Origin: Paracentrotus lividus
Taxonomy: Eukaryota; Echinodermata; Echinoidea; Camarodonta; Echinidae
Assembly: GCA_940671915.1 (NCBI GenBank)
Contig: CALNVZ010003426.1
Coordinates: forward strand, 31,420,712-31,484,711
Direction of reading: 5' to 3'
DNA length: 64,000 nucleotides
Part shown: one piece after another, positions 45,414 to 59,700 of the stretch
Numbering within the stretch: the first letter of the stretch is position 1
Layout: every line of letters begins with the position of its first letter
Program-made: the position numbers and the translations under genes
Notes under the pieces: generated by a model
Told to the model about the DNA's origin: nothing
The model's database searches: none
The model's input: the letters and a program-made list of their open reading frames with translations, nothing else

Positions 45414-45565
45414 CATATCAATCCACCATTGTTACTCCACTACCTCTGAAGGTTTGGGTGCATACTCCGACAGAGCACCGCGACCACAGAATATCTTACG
45501 AAGTCTTTTACCATTCCATCACTCTGTGGTTCGTTCCATAGTGCAACTTGGGTCCCTTTCATAAG
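45414..45565 (-). pseudogene. Copy of liprin-beta SAM3 first-half exon, disrupted
   Basis: Counterpart of 32527-32652, 26 bp longer. It has an insertion-rich patch where the left copy has GATCTACTGATCTTAACC, plus several one-base indels, so the frame is lost. Most likely an assembly artefact, not a true pseudogene. Confidence 0.75.
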
Positions 45566-48500
45566 CTAAACTACATAATGAAAACAGGATAATTTACACT
45601 GTCTTGTAATATAAAGAACATCATTATTTCTATCACCTTTTATTTTTTATACAACTTCTAAAGAACCATAGGGAATTGAAAATCAAAGAAAAGAAACGAA
45701 AAAAAAAAGGACTTTGTCTGTTTATTATGGATCTGAGGTGTTTAGTCTGTTTTGTTTTGGGGTGGGCAAGCCACCACATTTGAAGGGGAGGAAAAAAATA
45801 AATGAATGTAAATTTAAAAGTAAAAAAAAAAATTGGAAATAATTTCAAAGGGGCCATTTAAATAAAAAAATTGGCGTGAATTCACTTACTCTTGACTTAC
45901 TTTCAGAAGTGATAAGTGCTGGAAAACTACTTCTTGTCTAACAACTTTTGATAGATATTGTCAAAAAATTCCCAAAAATTTGAAGTTCAATTTATACTTC
46001 CCAACACATATTTATACAAAGGCCCTCAAAAAAAAAAGATTTGAAGCAAAAATCACGAATAGCGAAATGTAACTAAAACTAAAAGCAGAATAAAATTCAT
46101 AAATGAAAGTCAGCATGCAAACTAAAATAGAAAAAGACGATATCAAAAAAGACAAAACGTGAGAACTTTTGATTTGTCTAAGATCTAATTAACAGGTTTC
46201 ATTCATGCATTATTACATGTACATGGAAATATTATAGAATAAACATGGGCATTTCAAAGAAACATCAAATCTAAACATTAACAACAAAAAATTTCCACAT
46301 TTGATACATGTAGATCTAGTGGTGAATATGTGATATGCTAAAAATATGTGATGTGATCTTCCCTGCATAAACCACTATTTCCCAATGAACCATGTTTGCA
46401 TTTACATGTAATGTATGTGTTAGGCTTACTATTATAAACCACTAACCCTTTTCCTTTGTTGTATAGCCAATATACTATATATTTCATATAAACTTATTCA
46501 GGGTGGGAATGTTTAATATCCAAACATTTTCTATCACAACTAGCCACTATTGATGAGGTGTAAAAAACTAAGAAAAATGTTTGTAACAATTTCAAGAAAG
46601 CTCATTCAATTACCAGCTGCATCTTTTTAAAACACAAGTGTCAAAGATTGATGGTACATGTTACGTATTTAACATTATGGCTAGGCCTCAGGCACTGCAT
46701 TGGTGAAATGTACATATTGTATCTTAGAAACACCTATTAGGAACTTCAAATGGACCCCCTATATGAAATGTATATTATATGTCCTAATAAAGAAAAACTA
46801 TGGATCGAACTGGTCTGAAAATGAAACCCTTTTGCAGGAATTCAGAAAGTCACAAACACATTAGAACTCCCTTTCCCAATTCAAATTTCCTGAAAGTAAT
46901 AGCCTCCAACCCACCTAACAGGTTTTGCATACTGAGATTTGTAACTATTCCCCTAAATAGAACCATATATTTGTGTACGAACTACTACACCACATGGTAA
47001 AGACTTATACCTGTTTACGAACATGCATACATGATTTCACATTGAGATCATACTCAGAATGTATCCTGCTCCTTGTTGATTTTATATTAAACATAACCAT
47101 TCTGGATATCATGCATACTTTGATCAATAACTACATGTGCAACACAATACCATTGAAATACCATGGCAACAATATTGCAACCTCAATCCACAAATCATTT
47201 TCACATCTTCTCTTTATAGGTTAGATGGCATTAATTAAGCAAGCAGTGAGATTTTTACAAACCAACTTTTTAGTTCATTTGGATTCAGTTTAACTCTCTC
47301 ATCTTAATATATTCCCTTCTGGTGGTCCTTGTAGTTGGAAATTTCATGGTAGTTCAGTCAAAGGGAGGTTGACGAACGAATATTTATGCGTATATTATCC
47401 AAAAGTTCCCCTAACCCCCACAAGGAATAAAATAAAAATAATTGATTTTTTTATTTTTTTAATGGTATACAAGTCCATTGTTTGATATCATTTCTTGAAA
47501 TTGTAGTCCAAGATTTGTTTTTGTTGTTGTGTTTTTTGTTTTTGTAAATATAACATATATGCAAATGGAAGAAGATCAAGGTTTAATTGATAAATATATA
47601 ATAAATATATAATAATATATATAAATATAATATACTAATAATATTTCAGATTGGAATACTTATCAAAGAAATGTAAAATGCACTAATCACTAACTTTAAT
47701 ATCATTATTCTTTACAAGGTGCTATTACTAAAGTTTGTAAAGTTAATTGTTACACAAATTATCCCTTAATCCCACCTATCTTCAAATCACGGATCCGTTA
47801 TATCTAGATTCTCTACAATAATTATGCCACATAAAGCAAGCTACAATTGGCAAGGGACAAACCTTAAAATCCTATTATCTTATAGCAGGTTTAAACATTG
47901 GGTGTGCCAAGTGAACATTTAAAGCACATAATTTGTCACAAAAGCAAGAAGGGTACCAACCATTTAAGCCCTTCCTTGCTCTCAAACAGTTAATATTATG
48001 CATTAGGCCATAATGTATATATACCAATGTGGGATTATTAGAGCATTGGTGTGGTCTATACATTTATGCATTACTGCCTTTCATCACAAAAAGCTGTTAA
48101 AGTGCAACTCTTAATCCTCACCAATACATTTGCAAGGTGGTCAAAAATAATATTATCAATAGATTTACCAAAGTATAGAAAGAGTGTGTATTCAAAAACC
48201 CTCAGGATACGGGTATAAATTTCTTTTTCATTATTATATATTTCGTCTATTTTTTACAGTATTATTATACTTTCCTTTTCTTTTTTTTTTTCTTTCAAAT
48301 CACTATGAAATATTGATTTATTTTTAGTTCTTTATCCTATTTTTTTTTTTTTTTTTTTGGGGGGGGGGCTTCAATGGACGTCTTTAACCAAAATTTAAAG
48401 TTTTACGAACAATGTAAGGCATGAAAATTTGATATGGCGCCCAAGTTATTAGCCCAATACAAGACCGAAAATCTGTTAAGAATCGTGAATTGCACTTGTA

Positions 48501-51128
48501 ACCTTTTTGGTAGACTGAAAGCGAGAAAACTATCGACAGAAAACAAAGAACATGCATTGACCATCTCGTTACTCCATGAGCATGTTTTTTTAAGTTTTTA
48601 TACCCATGCTTGCAAGGAATAAGAGCACACAAAGAAAATATTACAGGTTAAATTCTTATCGATTATATAACGATGACTGGCGATACTGATCTTGTCCTTT
48701 TGGAATATGTTATGCGAGGTTGGAATCCTGTTAAGATCTTATCAATGATGACCTAATCCAATTCTTAGTAAATGAATGCAATTAAATGTTTTGTATTTGA
48801 AATTTGATGATTTTAGAGAGAATATATTTGAATAAAATAGACATTCGTTAATTACCACCCCTCTTTGAATACAATATTGAAAAAGTATGCATCACCATCA
48901 TTTCCCATATATCAAGTTTCTGAATATACCCATTAATAAATATATAAATTTCACAGAGTAATATGGTGCCTTGTCAGAAATGTTTAATTCAGATTAGAGG
49001 TTGAAATTACATTATCAATCATCTCCATTTTTTTATGCTTGATTTTTATACCATTTTTTATACTATGGAAATAAAGATAAGGAACTCTTCCATTGAAATT
49101 ATTATGTGGATGAACACTTAAACTCTTTCTTGCCTTCCTTAAAAAATTAAATTCCCAAAATATTTTTTGATAAAACTAATTTCTATATGGAGAACAAGTA
49201 CACTATAATCTGTTCAAATCTTCTTTCCTTTTCTTTTCTTTTCTTTCTTTTTTTCTTCTTCATTCTTTGCTTTTTCTCTTCTTCTTTTTATTTTTTGGCA
49301 TACTATCACATCTAATGTTATATTTCTTTTGGAGAAGCAATCCTCCCTCATAGTTCCAGGACCAGAATGTATATGACATCTTAACACTGCTAGCAAACTT
49401 GTACACTTTTTCTATAAAAAAAAAAATCCTCGCTATTCCCAGAAAAATCTCAATAACAAAAGCCCTAGTTAAAGCCGAAGGGCAATAAACTCTTTTGAAA
49501 AGGAAAATTGTATAGATGATAATGAAAGCTTAGAGCATATATTCGGGTGAAAGCAAAAGGGCAAAATGCTTCCATTAAAACATCTATAAATCTTATTTAA
49601 CATGCTAATTCTGCAATTAAAACTACAAAACAATAGGATGTTATATCATTGGGAATGGAGGTGTAAACAAGAAGACATATGAGATTATAGAGAGAATGGG
49701 GATTAATGACATAAATGTTATGGAGCATCTACACACGATAGTGATTACTATTACCATTATTCTGTCAATGTGTTATTATTATTTTATTGAATGGCTAGAG
49801 GGATGGATTAGAACTTGATTGTATGAAATTAAAAGATGATTATTAAATAATTCAAATTAAAACAATCAAAGTAAGAATGTGAGGTATAAATGTATAAATC
49901 AGGATATACTCTCTTCACCTATGTCGACATAAAAACAACCAATGCATTGTCATAACTACAATTTTTATAGAATGCCTCAGCAATTTATTTGAAAAATGTT
50001 TGGTTTCATTTAATGACTTGTAAGAGAGGATCAGTCATAGAAGGTGCATAACATATAATCTCAAGATGCATAGTGGGGGGGGGCATACAATATGAATTGA
50101 ACATTAGGTGAGAAGGTCTTAGTCCAATAATCGGCGATATGGAGCGGTATGAGGATCTGTAGTTTTGTTGATCGTTTAGGAGTGAGAGTCGGCAAGATGG
50201 AGACGAATGCACCACTATTCAATTATCAATCAAGGAGTACCATCCATGAGGAGCATAATTAGACGAGAATGTGAGGAAGTAGTGAGAAACATTGCCAGAT
50301 AGTCTGTAGATTTTGTAGTTATATATTCTATAAAATACTACAATACATACATGCATATAGAATGCGCGTAAAGACTCAATATGTAACTTTCTAAAGAGTA
50401 TTGTCACCTGCCGACCATACTCATCCTCTCAACCAGGACTGTACGATGGGTAACCAATTTGTTAAACCATTTCTAAAAATCTCCCGGCAAAGCAAGATTC
50501 TTTCCCCGTAATATATGGATGACAAGAACAACATTATGGTGACATTTGTCCATATTGATCTTGTACGTTTGATTTCTGAGTTGTCAATATCTGGAAGCAC
50601 AAAAAACTATGTATAATTCTCAATTGGCACTTATTACTATAACAGGAGTGATCCTCCAAACTAATGATGGTATTAAAACCTACTTCGTTGTAATGTGTAA
50701 AACTGATAAGATATTGGATAGTATATCAGAAAAGACCAGATTTGTTTCCCTACGGATGGAATTATAGCTCATTTGGATAGTGATGTAGTTCTGCAAAAAA
50801 AAATATGTTAAGGTACGATTTCTCAGATAACTTGCCGATTATTTGATCGTATAGATCAGAAAAAGCCTAGGTTTCACATACATGTTGTTTTTCTCTCGGC
50901 CAATACAGCAAGTTAAAAAAAAATGGCATTTTTACAAGCCCGTATGGCCCAGGAGTGATCTTGATCCAGGTCTTACAAAGCTTCAGATTTGTACTTAATC
51001 TTTTATTTTCTGTAATCATAGAGATAACACACGCTGGGATATTAAACAAGGTGTTTTCTGAGGGATACGTATTGCCGGGATAGGGAACCTGATACAATGG
51101 GTGTTGAGGTATATGTAGAGAGCTCTAC
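45566..51128 (-). other. Copy of the 5.3-kb liprin intron
   Basis: Counterpart of 32653-37936 with frequent small indels, including the T/G homopolymer junction at 48340-48368. No independent gene content. Confidence 0.7.
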
Positions 51129-51254
51129 CATCATCCGTAGGTCTTCTTCTAAGACAGCTTGGATGGAAGTTATGAAGTCTTAGGCACTGCGATACACCGC
51201 ATGATGCTCACATGATGGAAGGCCACTCGTCACTTTCAACAGTAATAGATCGTC
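51129..51254 (-). pseudogene. Copy of liprin-beta SAM2-end exon, disrupted
   Basis: Counterpart of 37937-38059 with small insertions at the donor side (TACCATCATCC for TACCTCATCC), inside the exon and at the acceptor (TCCTTGAAATG). The border signals and frame are altered. Most likely an assembly artefact. Confidence 0.7.
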
Positions 51255-51745
51255 CTTGAAATGTGTAAACATGAGTCGTTCCAGCAATTATATATTCATC
51301 AAAAGGTTTATAATCTGATTCAAATCAATTCTATTGTAAATCTAATGTTTCATTAATTTTGTTTCTATGCCTTATCGTTTTGTTAATCCTTACATAATTC
51401 TCTGAGTTGACATCTTTTTTAAGTGTATCTTAATAATTTCAAGATAAAAACAAGATCAGGCTGCGCTAAAAAGCCTAAAGGGTAGCACAAAATTACAGAA
51501 GTTATATGAAGCAATTAGGAAATCCAGCTTCTATATACACAAAATTATGCACAAATGTCATTTTTTATTCAAGTTTGGCCCGTTTAATGGGATTATCATG
51601 TTGACTGCTATAGGGATTATAAAAATGTTGCATGACAGAGTGCCCAATGGAAGAAAAAAAATCTCAAGAAAGTATCTTTCTTTCTTGCTACCATGACAAT
51701 TACATTTCAACATCACGCTAGAAATCAAGATACCAACCCCCTTAC

Positions 51746-51960
51746 CACTGTCATATAGGTTGCAGCATATCTACCGTCGATCTTAGCTTCAAGTCAAAGG
51801 ATTTATCTTTGTACATGTGGAAGGCCTACATCATCCAGCCATCTTGTAACCCAATGGTAGTCCAGATCACCTTGCCTTGTCTTCTGACTCTGAAAACCCA
51901 TTGCCTGCATGAAGCTAGCTGAAGCTTCTTCCGATGTAAAGGGTTCTTCAGACCTAAGTA
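51746..51960 (-). pseudogene. Copy of liprin-beta SAM1-end/SAM2-start exon, disrupted
   Basis: Counterpart of 38528-38728, 215 nt instead of 201. GDLDYHWVTRWLDDVGLP is still readable but the flanking parts are in other frames because of inserted bases. Most likely an assembly artefact. Confidence 0.8.
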
Positions 51961-53057
51961 CTGTTTGGACAAGGTCAAAGGTAGATAATAATTTACAGGC
52001 AACAAAATCCAATTTAACAAAAACAAGATAGAACAAATGAACGGAAATCGTCGAAATTGGTGATATCATTTGCTAAAGATAGGGCGCAGAATTGTACATT
52101 AAAAGATCATAATACTTGTGCCCTTTTTTTTACCACTGCTGCGAATCACAAATCATAACTATCATCTCAAAAATTTCATGAGAACATTTGTCGCTATTTC
52201 AAGTTATTAAACACATTCAAACAGTTCCGTCCAAAGGCATTACTGCTTGAATAGTACCTTATGGGTTACTAACTGTAAATTTGGTGATATGGACCACTTC
52301 CTTTCACCTGGCTGTACAACTTATGGACTCTGGAATCCACAAATAACAAACTTCATCTAAATCAAAATGGATGTTTCATTGTTATTCTATTTTATTAAAC
52401 CTATTGACACATTTCACTCCCATTGGCATACTGTAAAAAGTACCTTTGGGGCTACTAACTGTAAGTTTTTTGATATGACAACTTCTTTCATCCCGCCGTA
52501 TATACAACTTTATACTTTCATTCTGTACTCAACCTTCTTTAAACCTTCTCTCTCTTTTTTTGCCTTCCTTTTCACATTTACCGGAAATGGATTATGGCTA
52601 AATATACAGCCGCTGATGCATAAGGTATTACATATATACACGGTATTGTGAATGGCATAAAGTACATACTGACTCATTCTAGATATTAGGGCAAAACATC
52701 CTCATCCTGGTATATAGCCAAAACCAACAACAGGTCTTGTGCATGATGTGAATTGAGAACTGTGCGACCTCCTTTCCACAAAATATTCGGGTGAAACAAC
52801 TTGCAGGTGTGGTTTTTGGAGGAAAAACTGATTTATTTATTTTTTTTATTTTTTTTCCTTGCTCATTGTTACATGTCATGGGAAGAGACAGCATTTATCA
52901 TCAGCGATGGTGCAAACTACTTGCGTTTCAAGCATGGTATACACCTCTACATGTACTTCTACTGGGATATATATATTTTTATTTTTATTTGGCAGTATTA
53001 ATTTCAGTTCTTGTATGCTTTCATCAACATAAACTATGAGCAATCTGGATGCCTCAC

Positions 53058-53212
53058 CTTTTCAAGTTCTAGAGGAGCAGCCGCAAGGCAACGTTCCACC
53101 ATTCTTGACCCAGACTCTACAAGCTGAGCCATACTGAGCAAAGACCCATTCCCTCTCAAACCAATCAGCTTACCTGTTCCCCTCCCACTTTGCAAATGGA
53201 GCATTCAAATCA
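53058..53212 (-). pseudogene. Copy of liprin-beta SAM1 first-half exon, disrupted
   Basis: Counterpart of 39777-39927, 155 nt instead of 151, with one-base insertions (GCAAGGCAACG, CATTCCCTCTC, AGCTTACC) that shift the frame. Most likely an assembly artefact. Confidence 0.75.
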
Positions 53213-53550
53213 CTGAAGAAAACAAAAACAAATCATGGAATTTTCAAATTAAATGGGATAAAATAATTAACCAAAAATTTTCTATGAACTGCATTCTACT
53301 GAAATCATACAACACTACTACATGTATATTACATCTCAACTTGATATTATAACAATTCCTAAAAAACAGAAGGTTGCATATAAAGCAGAACTAGCCAAAA
53401 TGAGCTTACAGTGTTGAATGAATATCCGTCTAAATACTGTAAAAAACCATTATTGAATTTCTCATATCATCTATGGTCAGTTCTTTTTACACATGTATTT
53501 TATTTTTCATGATAAACATACTAATTAAAGGTTCTGAATATTTAACAAAC

Positions 53551-53706
53551 CTTGTTCCATTTCCATTCTCATTCTTCTTGAGGTCTCCCTTGACCAAGCG
53601 AGTCTTGGTCCTGCTGTTGCTCTTAATCGACTATTCCTAGAAAACTCCATCTGGACATCCTCCTCATCATCCCATTGTGAAGTTTGCAGAGCCACTACGC
53701 TTTAAT
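53551..53706 (-). pseudogene. Copy of liprin-beta RATAGPRL linker exon, disrupted
   Basis: Counterpart of 40277-40432. Total length is the same, but it has compensating indels (GGTCTCCC for GGTCCC; a missing C and G near 53673-53685), so part of it is out of frame. Most likely an assembly artefact. Confidence 0.7.
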
Positions 53707-53740
53707 CTGCCAATAGGGAATAATATATTTTTACTTTTAT

Positions 53741-53930
53741 TGTCACCCTAGCCCTCATCCCTCATTCTCACATTCACCCTCAACATCAAACTACAGTGTA
53801 TCATCATCCAAACCCACACCACCAACATTGTCATCATCACTACCCTCACCTCAACCATACCATCATCTTCACCCTCACCCCTCACCATCACCGTCACTCT
53901 CATCATTACCCTCATTCTCACCCTCATCAT

Positions 53931-53961
<31 letters not shown>

Positions 53962-55212
53962 TCATCACCCCCATTATCACCCTTACCCCATCATCATCAT
54001 CAGATCACCCTCACCGGACCCTCACCCTCATCCTCAACCTAATCATCACCCTCATCATCACCCTCACCCTCATCATCACCCCTCACCCTCACCCTCACCC
54101 CACCCTCATCATCACCCCCATTATCCCCTTACCCTCATCATCATCATCAGATCACCCTCACCGGACCCTTCACCCTCATCCTCAACCTAATCATCACCCT
54201 CTATCATCACCCTCACCCTCATCATCACCCTCACCCTCATCATCACCCTCACCCTCACTCACCTTACCCTCACCCTCCAACCTCACCCCTCACCCATCCA
54301 TCCTCAATCATCACCTTCATCAACAACCTCACACTCACCCACCTCTTTACCCATCATTGAATCATCACCCCAAACATCACCCTCACCCTTATCATCACCC
54401 TCACCATCATCTCCTCATCATCACCCTCATCCACCACCCTCACCCCTCAGCCTAATCATCACTCTCATCAGCACCTTAACAATCACCACCCTCAACCTCA
54501 TCATTACCCTCACCCTCATCCTCATCATTACCTCACCCTCAACCGCAACCTCACCCTCCACCATCATCCTCATCATCACCCTCACCCTCATCATTACCTC
54601 ACCCTCACCACCACCCTCACCCTCATCATTACCCTCACCTCCATCCTTATCCTCAACCTATTCATCACCCTAATCATCACCCTCACCCTCATCATCACCC
54701 CTTACCCTCACCCTCACCCTCACCATCATCCTCATCATCACCGTCATCATTCAACCTTCACACTCACCCACCTCTTTACCATCATTGTAATCATCACCCT
54801 CACCATCAACCCTCACCCTCATCATCACCCTCATCACCACCCTCACCCTCAGTCTAATCATCACTCTCATCACCACCCTCAACCTAATCACCACTCTCAT
54901 CCTCATCATCACCCTCACCCTCATCATTTACCCTCACCCTCATCACCACCCTCACCCTCATCATTACCCTCACCCTCAACCTCATCATTACCCTCACCCT
55001 CAACCTCACCCTCACCATCATCCTCATCATCACCCTCACCTCATCATTACCCTCACCCTCATCCTTATCCTCAACCTATTCATCACCCTAATCATCACCC
55101 TCACCCTCATCATCATCCTCACCCTCATCATCATCCTCACCCTCATCACCACCCTCACCCTCATCACCACCCTCACCCTCATCATCATCCTCACCCTCAA
55201 CCTATTCATCAC
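53741..55212. repeat. CCCTCA/CATCAT array (right copy)
   Basis: Counterpart of 40468-41917. Where the two copies differ within this array it is often the left copy that lacks bases, so both versions of the array contain errors. Confidence 0.9.
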
Positions 55213-55605
55213 CAGACTGCCAACAAAAAGCGTATTCCGTACTTTTTCTATCCTCTTTCGCTTTTAGGGGTACTAAGATCTATAGATGTCTATGAATGCA
55301 CATCACCATCATGCCATACTACATCGCCACCTGTCTTCATAGAAAACATTTAATTGTCCAATGAATTGTCTATGTCCCTCATTTACCAGAACGAATGCCT
55401 TTGGTGCAGGATGCACACACTTGTCAAAATGTTTGCATATTTAACCTTGTTTTCTATGAAAATAATTGAATAATAAAAGGTTTTCAGGTCGGACAGGTGG
55501 ATGGAGATTGACATTTTATGATCTGAATAATTATTGACATTTAATGAGTTTGGTACCCCTTATCCAAATGAAAAAGACAAAAATACGCTTTTAGGTTGGC
55601 AGTAC

Positions 55606-55709
55606 TGCATCACCCTAATCATCACCCTCACCCTCATCACACCCTTACCCTCATCATCACCCTGCGTCATCACCCACATCATCACCCTCACCCTCATCAT
55701 CATCCTCAC
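55606..55709. repeat. Short CCCTCA/CATCAT array (right copy)
   Basis: Counterpart of 42305-42416 with small indels. Confidence 0.8.
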
Positions 55710-55748
55710 TCTATGATCCCAAAACTTATAGCATCGCATTTTTCTTAC

Positions 55749-55901
55749 TTTTCCAATGAGCTTTTTGATGCCTTGCGTTTCCGGTAGTCCATGGCGCGGT
55801 CCCTGGAGGGGCAGGGTAACCACTTCTCTCTAGGCTCTGGAAGTGACATTTCTTGGTCTCTGCACCCCTAAGGCATCCTCTTCCTTCTGACTCAGTCATG
55901 G
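55749..55901 (-). pseudogene. Copy of liprin-beta KKLIGK linker exon, disrupted
   Basis: Counterpart of 42452-42605, 153 nt instead of 154. SLERSGYPAPPGT is readable, after which a lost base shifts the frame. Most likely an assembly artefact. Confidence 0.75.
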
Positions 55902-56769
55902 CTGGGAGAAACAAGATTAAGGGTATTATTACTCAAAGCGTTTAGGTTCAACTTTCTCATGCATTATTGAAAATTCCAATTTAATAACAATTGTGCAGTT
56001 TAATTTTTCATTTGATGGTTGATACTGTGTGTTAAAGATATTTCAATATGACAGTGAGATGCTTGTCCTGCATATTAATCAAGAAGAAAGGTTTAATAAA
56101 CCATCCTGTTAGAGCATAACTTTCGCAACATAGAGGGCTCGGGCTTGCTGCTAAAAGATAATAAGGGAGGATGAGAAAACCAGTCTAAAGATGCATGTTG
56201 AGTTTAATGAAAAGGCTCAGTTAGAACAATCTTTGATGGAGAAAATGTGATCAAGAGCAAAGAAATGGTGGTGCTAATAGGTAGTTGTATAGTCTGAAAG
56301 TCTCAATGTATATAACTTTTAGAACGTCTCTCTACCTGGCCTCAATAGGTAGTACAATGTACAATAAAAGCTCCATTTAATAGATGTTTATAGTAAATAG
56401 TGGTAGTATATTAAGAGTTGTGATTGGTTGAAATGATGTCACGTGTCATTCACGTTTTGTTATAGTGAACGGTTTTGTTATATTGAACGGTTTTTTTGTT
56501 ATATTGAACGGTTATCATGTGTTAAAATGAATGGCGAAATCGATTGCTGTTTGTCACTAGCGCGTAATAACAGTAAAATGGTGCGCACAACAATAGATAC
56601 GCGGAGCAACAAATATACGTCACAATAGCTTAATTAGCACCAAAAGTTTGGCAAACATTGGCAAAGCTAAAACCAGATTAGGCAAGCGTCAAAGATTTAG
56701 GGTCTATTTACTATAATAAATAGTGCATGCTCTAGTTAATGCAAACATTACTGACTCATATAGCCTCCT

Positions 56770-59700
56770 TCGGTCATATCGACCATGGGTTAGTGCACCT
56801 AGGTTTTTGATGTGCTGCGTTTGATGCAGGCTTCGGCTGTGGCTGGTGAGGCCAATTCGAGATTTGCATCCCTTCCACAATTGTCACATTTATGAGTTGC
56901 GTCTATTATTATCATTGTCATTCCGTGCCTTCTTCGAGCCTGTTCTCATCAGCTAGGGCAAGGTGCTTTTCCTCTCCCATCTGAGTGGCTTCGAAGATGC
57001 CTCTCCATCTTGTGCGGTCATCTGCCTTTTCTTCCCAATGTTGATAATGGTCTATGTTTGATTGTCTTCATATCACGCTTACAAACATCCTTGTATCGTA
57101 GCTTGGGACGACCAACAGGCCCTCTTCCAGATGCAAGTTCTCCATAGAGGATGTCTTTGTATGCGCACCATCCTCCATCCGCGTTGTACATGCCCAAGCC
57201 AACGTATCTGCGGTTTCCTGAGCAGCGGTGTACATGGTAGAGAGACCTACACAGACAGACCTCCGTGTGTTTGGCACTTTGTCTTTTCCAGGTGATCCTA
57301 AGATCGTCGTAAACAGCGGCATATGAAGCTGTCAACCTCTTCTCTTGTCTGGAGTATGGAGTCCAACTCTCACTTACCGTTAGAGGAGTGTGCTAACAAT
57401 GCATGCATTTATAAACTGCTGCCTTGGTCTATGATTGAAGCTTGCTGTCTTTCCAAACACGTGTTGAGATCGAGCAAAGGTAGATGCAGCTTTCCAATGC
57501 GTTGTTGATTTCCACATCAAGGGACAGGTTGTCGCTAATTGTGGATCCAAGGTATGTAAATTGAATGGACCACACCAATTCATATTGTTCGATGGCAATG
57601 GTTGGTGGAGCTTCCGTGTCCTGTCCAAGCACATTAGTCTTTTCAAACTGATGATAAGCCCAAAATCCTTGCATGCCTGGAAGAGCGATTCATCAGGACA
57701 CTGCAGCTGTTCCTTGAGTGTGCGTAGTGATGGCAGCGTCATCAGCAAACAGCATGTCTCTGACAAGGACCTTGCGTACTTTAGTTTTGGCCTTAGACGT
57801 GCAAGATTGAAGAGTTGACCATCTGACCTAGTGTGAAAGATAGATGCCCTCTCTTGTGATATCTAAACGCATGCTTCAGGAGCAGGGAGAAGAAGATTCC
57901 GAAGGGTTGGGGCCAGGACACAACCTTGTTTGACTCCACTGCGGATATCGAAGGGTTTCGATGAGCTTCCATCGTATTGTACTGTCCCTCTCATGTTCTC
58001 ATGGAAGGACTTGATCATGCTCCAATCTGGAGAGAATCTGAAAGAGTCCATCTCTGCTTACCAGATCGAATGCCTTGGTTAGGTCGATAAAGGCTATGTA
58101 GCAGGGGTCCTCTGCTGTTCCCTACACTCTCCTAGCTGTCGAAGGAGAATATCATGTCCAGCGTGGATCTGTTGGCACGGAACCCACATTGCGATTCTGG
58201 ATAGACGCGCTCAGCCAGTTTCTGTAGCCTGAACAAGATGACTCGTGCAAACAGTTTTCCAACAACACTCAGGAGGGAAATGCCTCTGTAATTATTGCAG
58301 TCTCCTTTCGCCCTTATTCTTATAGAGTGTGACAATCTTCGCATCCCGCATGTCCTGTGGAACAGACCCATCTCTCCAACATTGGCAGAGGACGTCATGC
58401 AGAGGATGTTGAAGGAGGGTACTTTTGCAACACTTGATAAGATCTGGTGGAATCCCGTCATTGCCTGGAGCCTTTCCAGAAGTCAAAGTAGAAATGGCTT
58501 TCTTGAGTTCCTCCAGGGTTGGTTCCACATCTAGTTCATCCATTTTAGTTAGACAGTCAATGGCTTCAAGGGCTGGATGAGAAACAACGTTTTCTCTGCC
58601 ATACCAGTTCTGAGTAGTGTTCTACCCATCTTTCCATCTGTTTACCTTATCGGTTATGGAGTTCGCCATTTTAGGATTTGAGAGGGTGCCGTCTTGGTTT
58701 GAACAGGACCAATGGCTTTTTTATACATCGTACATTCTTCTGAGTATATTCCTGTTACAGCTGCAGTCTGGATGTCATCGGTGAGCTCAACCCCAGAACT
58801 TGTTGGCACCCTTCTGGCAGTTTGCTTAACTTTACTTTGAGCAGTTCTGATTATCTGGAGGGTCTTCTCACTAGGCGAACGCTTGTGCTCTACAAGGGCG
58901 CAGCACGCTTCGCCTCAATAACAGAAGTCATCTCTTTGAGTTGGCTTCAAACCAGTCAGTACTCTTATAGTCTTCTTTCCAAAGATGTTGATGGCAGAGT
59001 CGTACATAGATTCTCGTAAATAGTCCCATTTCTTTGTGACATTGTCGTGCGTTGGGCGGAGTTCAGCATACTTTCTAGGATTTTGCGAATTTCTCAACTC
59101 TCTCTGGTTCTGCATCTTGCAGTGTTGATGCGTGACTTTCCCTCCTGCTTGAGTGATGGATCTTCTTGGATGCAACCGGATCCTGCAGCATACAAGCGAA
59201 TGATCAGTATCGTCAGTCGGCACTGTGGTAAGACCGAGTAAGTAGAACAGACTTGAGATACGACCGTCTAAACAATAATTATGTCCAGCTGGTGCCAGCT
59301 GCTTCGATCTAGGGTGTCTCCATGAAACCTTGTGCTGAGGCTTGGTCTCGAATAGGAGTTGTGTCACGCCAAGAGCGTTGTGGTAGGAGCAAAACTCAAG
59401 AAGTCGCTGTCCATTCTCGTTGATCTTGCCCGATACCAAAATGGCCAAGGCAGGATGGCCAGGAGTCATGGTCTGCACCCAACTCTAGCGTTTGAAGTCC
59501 GCCCAAAACAACTAGATGTTCTTGTCTAGGAATGTTTGCATTAATGTCTAAGATCATGTAGAACTCATCTTTATCTCAGAGGTGAGAGTAGGAGTGGGGC
59601 ATACACACTAATAATGGTGACTGGGCCTTCAGATGTGTTGAGTCGGGGACTCAACAGATGTTCAGATCCGTTGTCGCCAGGTGTCAATCATCTTCAGCAG

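Larger units (their letters stand above)
45090..58195. repeat. Right copy of the ~13-kb duplicated segment, indel-rich
   Basis: Collinear with 32202-45058 but about 250 bp longer. Differences are dominated by scattered one- and two-base insertions and deletions, not substitutions, which is the pattern of uncorrected long reads. Every liprin exon copy here has at least one frame-breaking indel or altered border. The right edge corresponds to the base before the N gap in the left copy, and unique sequence continues from there. Confidence 0.93.

Noticed and set aside
53796-54455. 219-codon His/Pro-rich frame
   Set aside because: Same satellite in the right copy of the duplicated segment.
45414-55901. 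A second, recently duplicated liprin-beta paralogue
   Set aside because: Whole introns, microsatellites and a retrotransposon insertion are duplicated with it, differences are mostly one-base indels, and a 25-N gap lies at the junction; false duplication is simpler.
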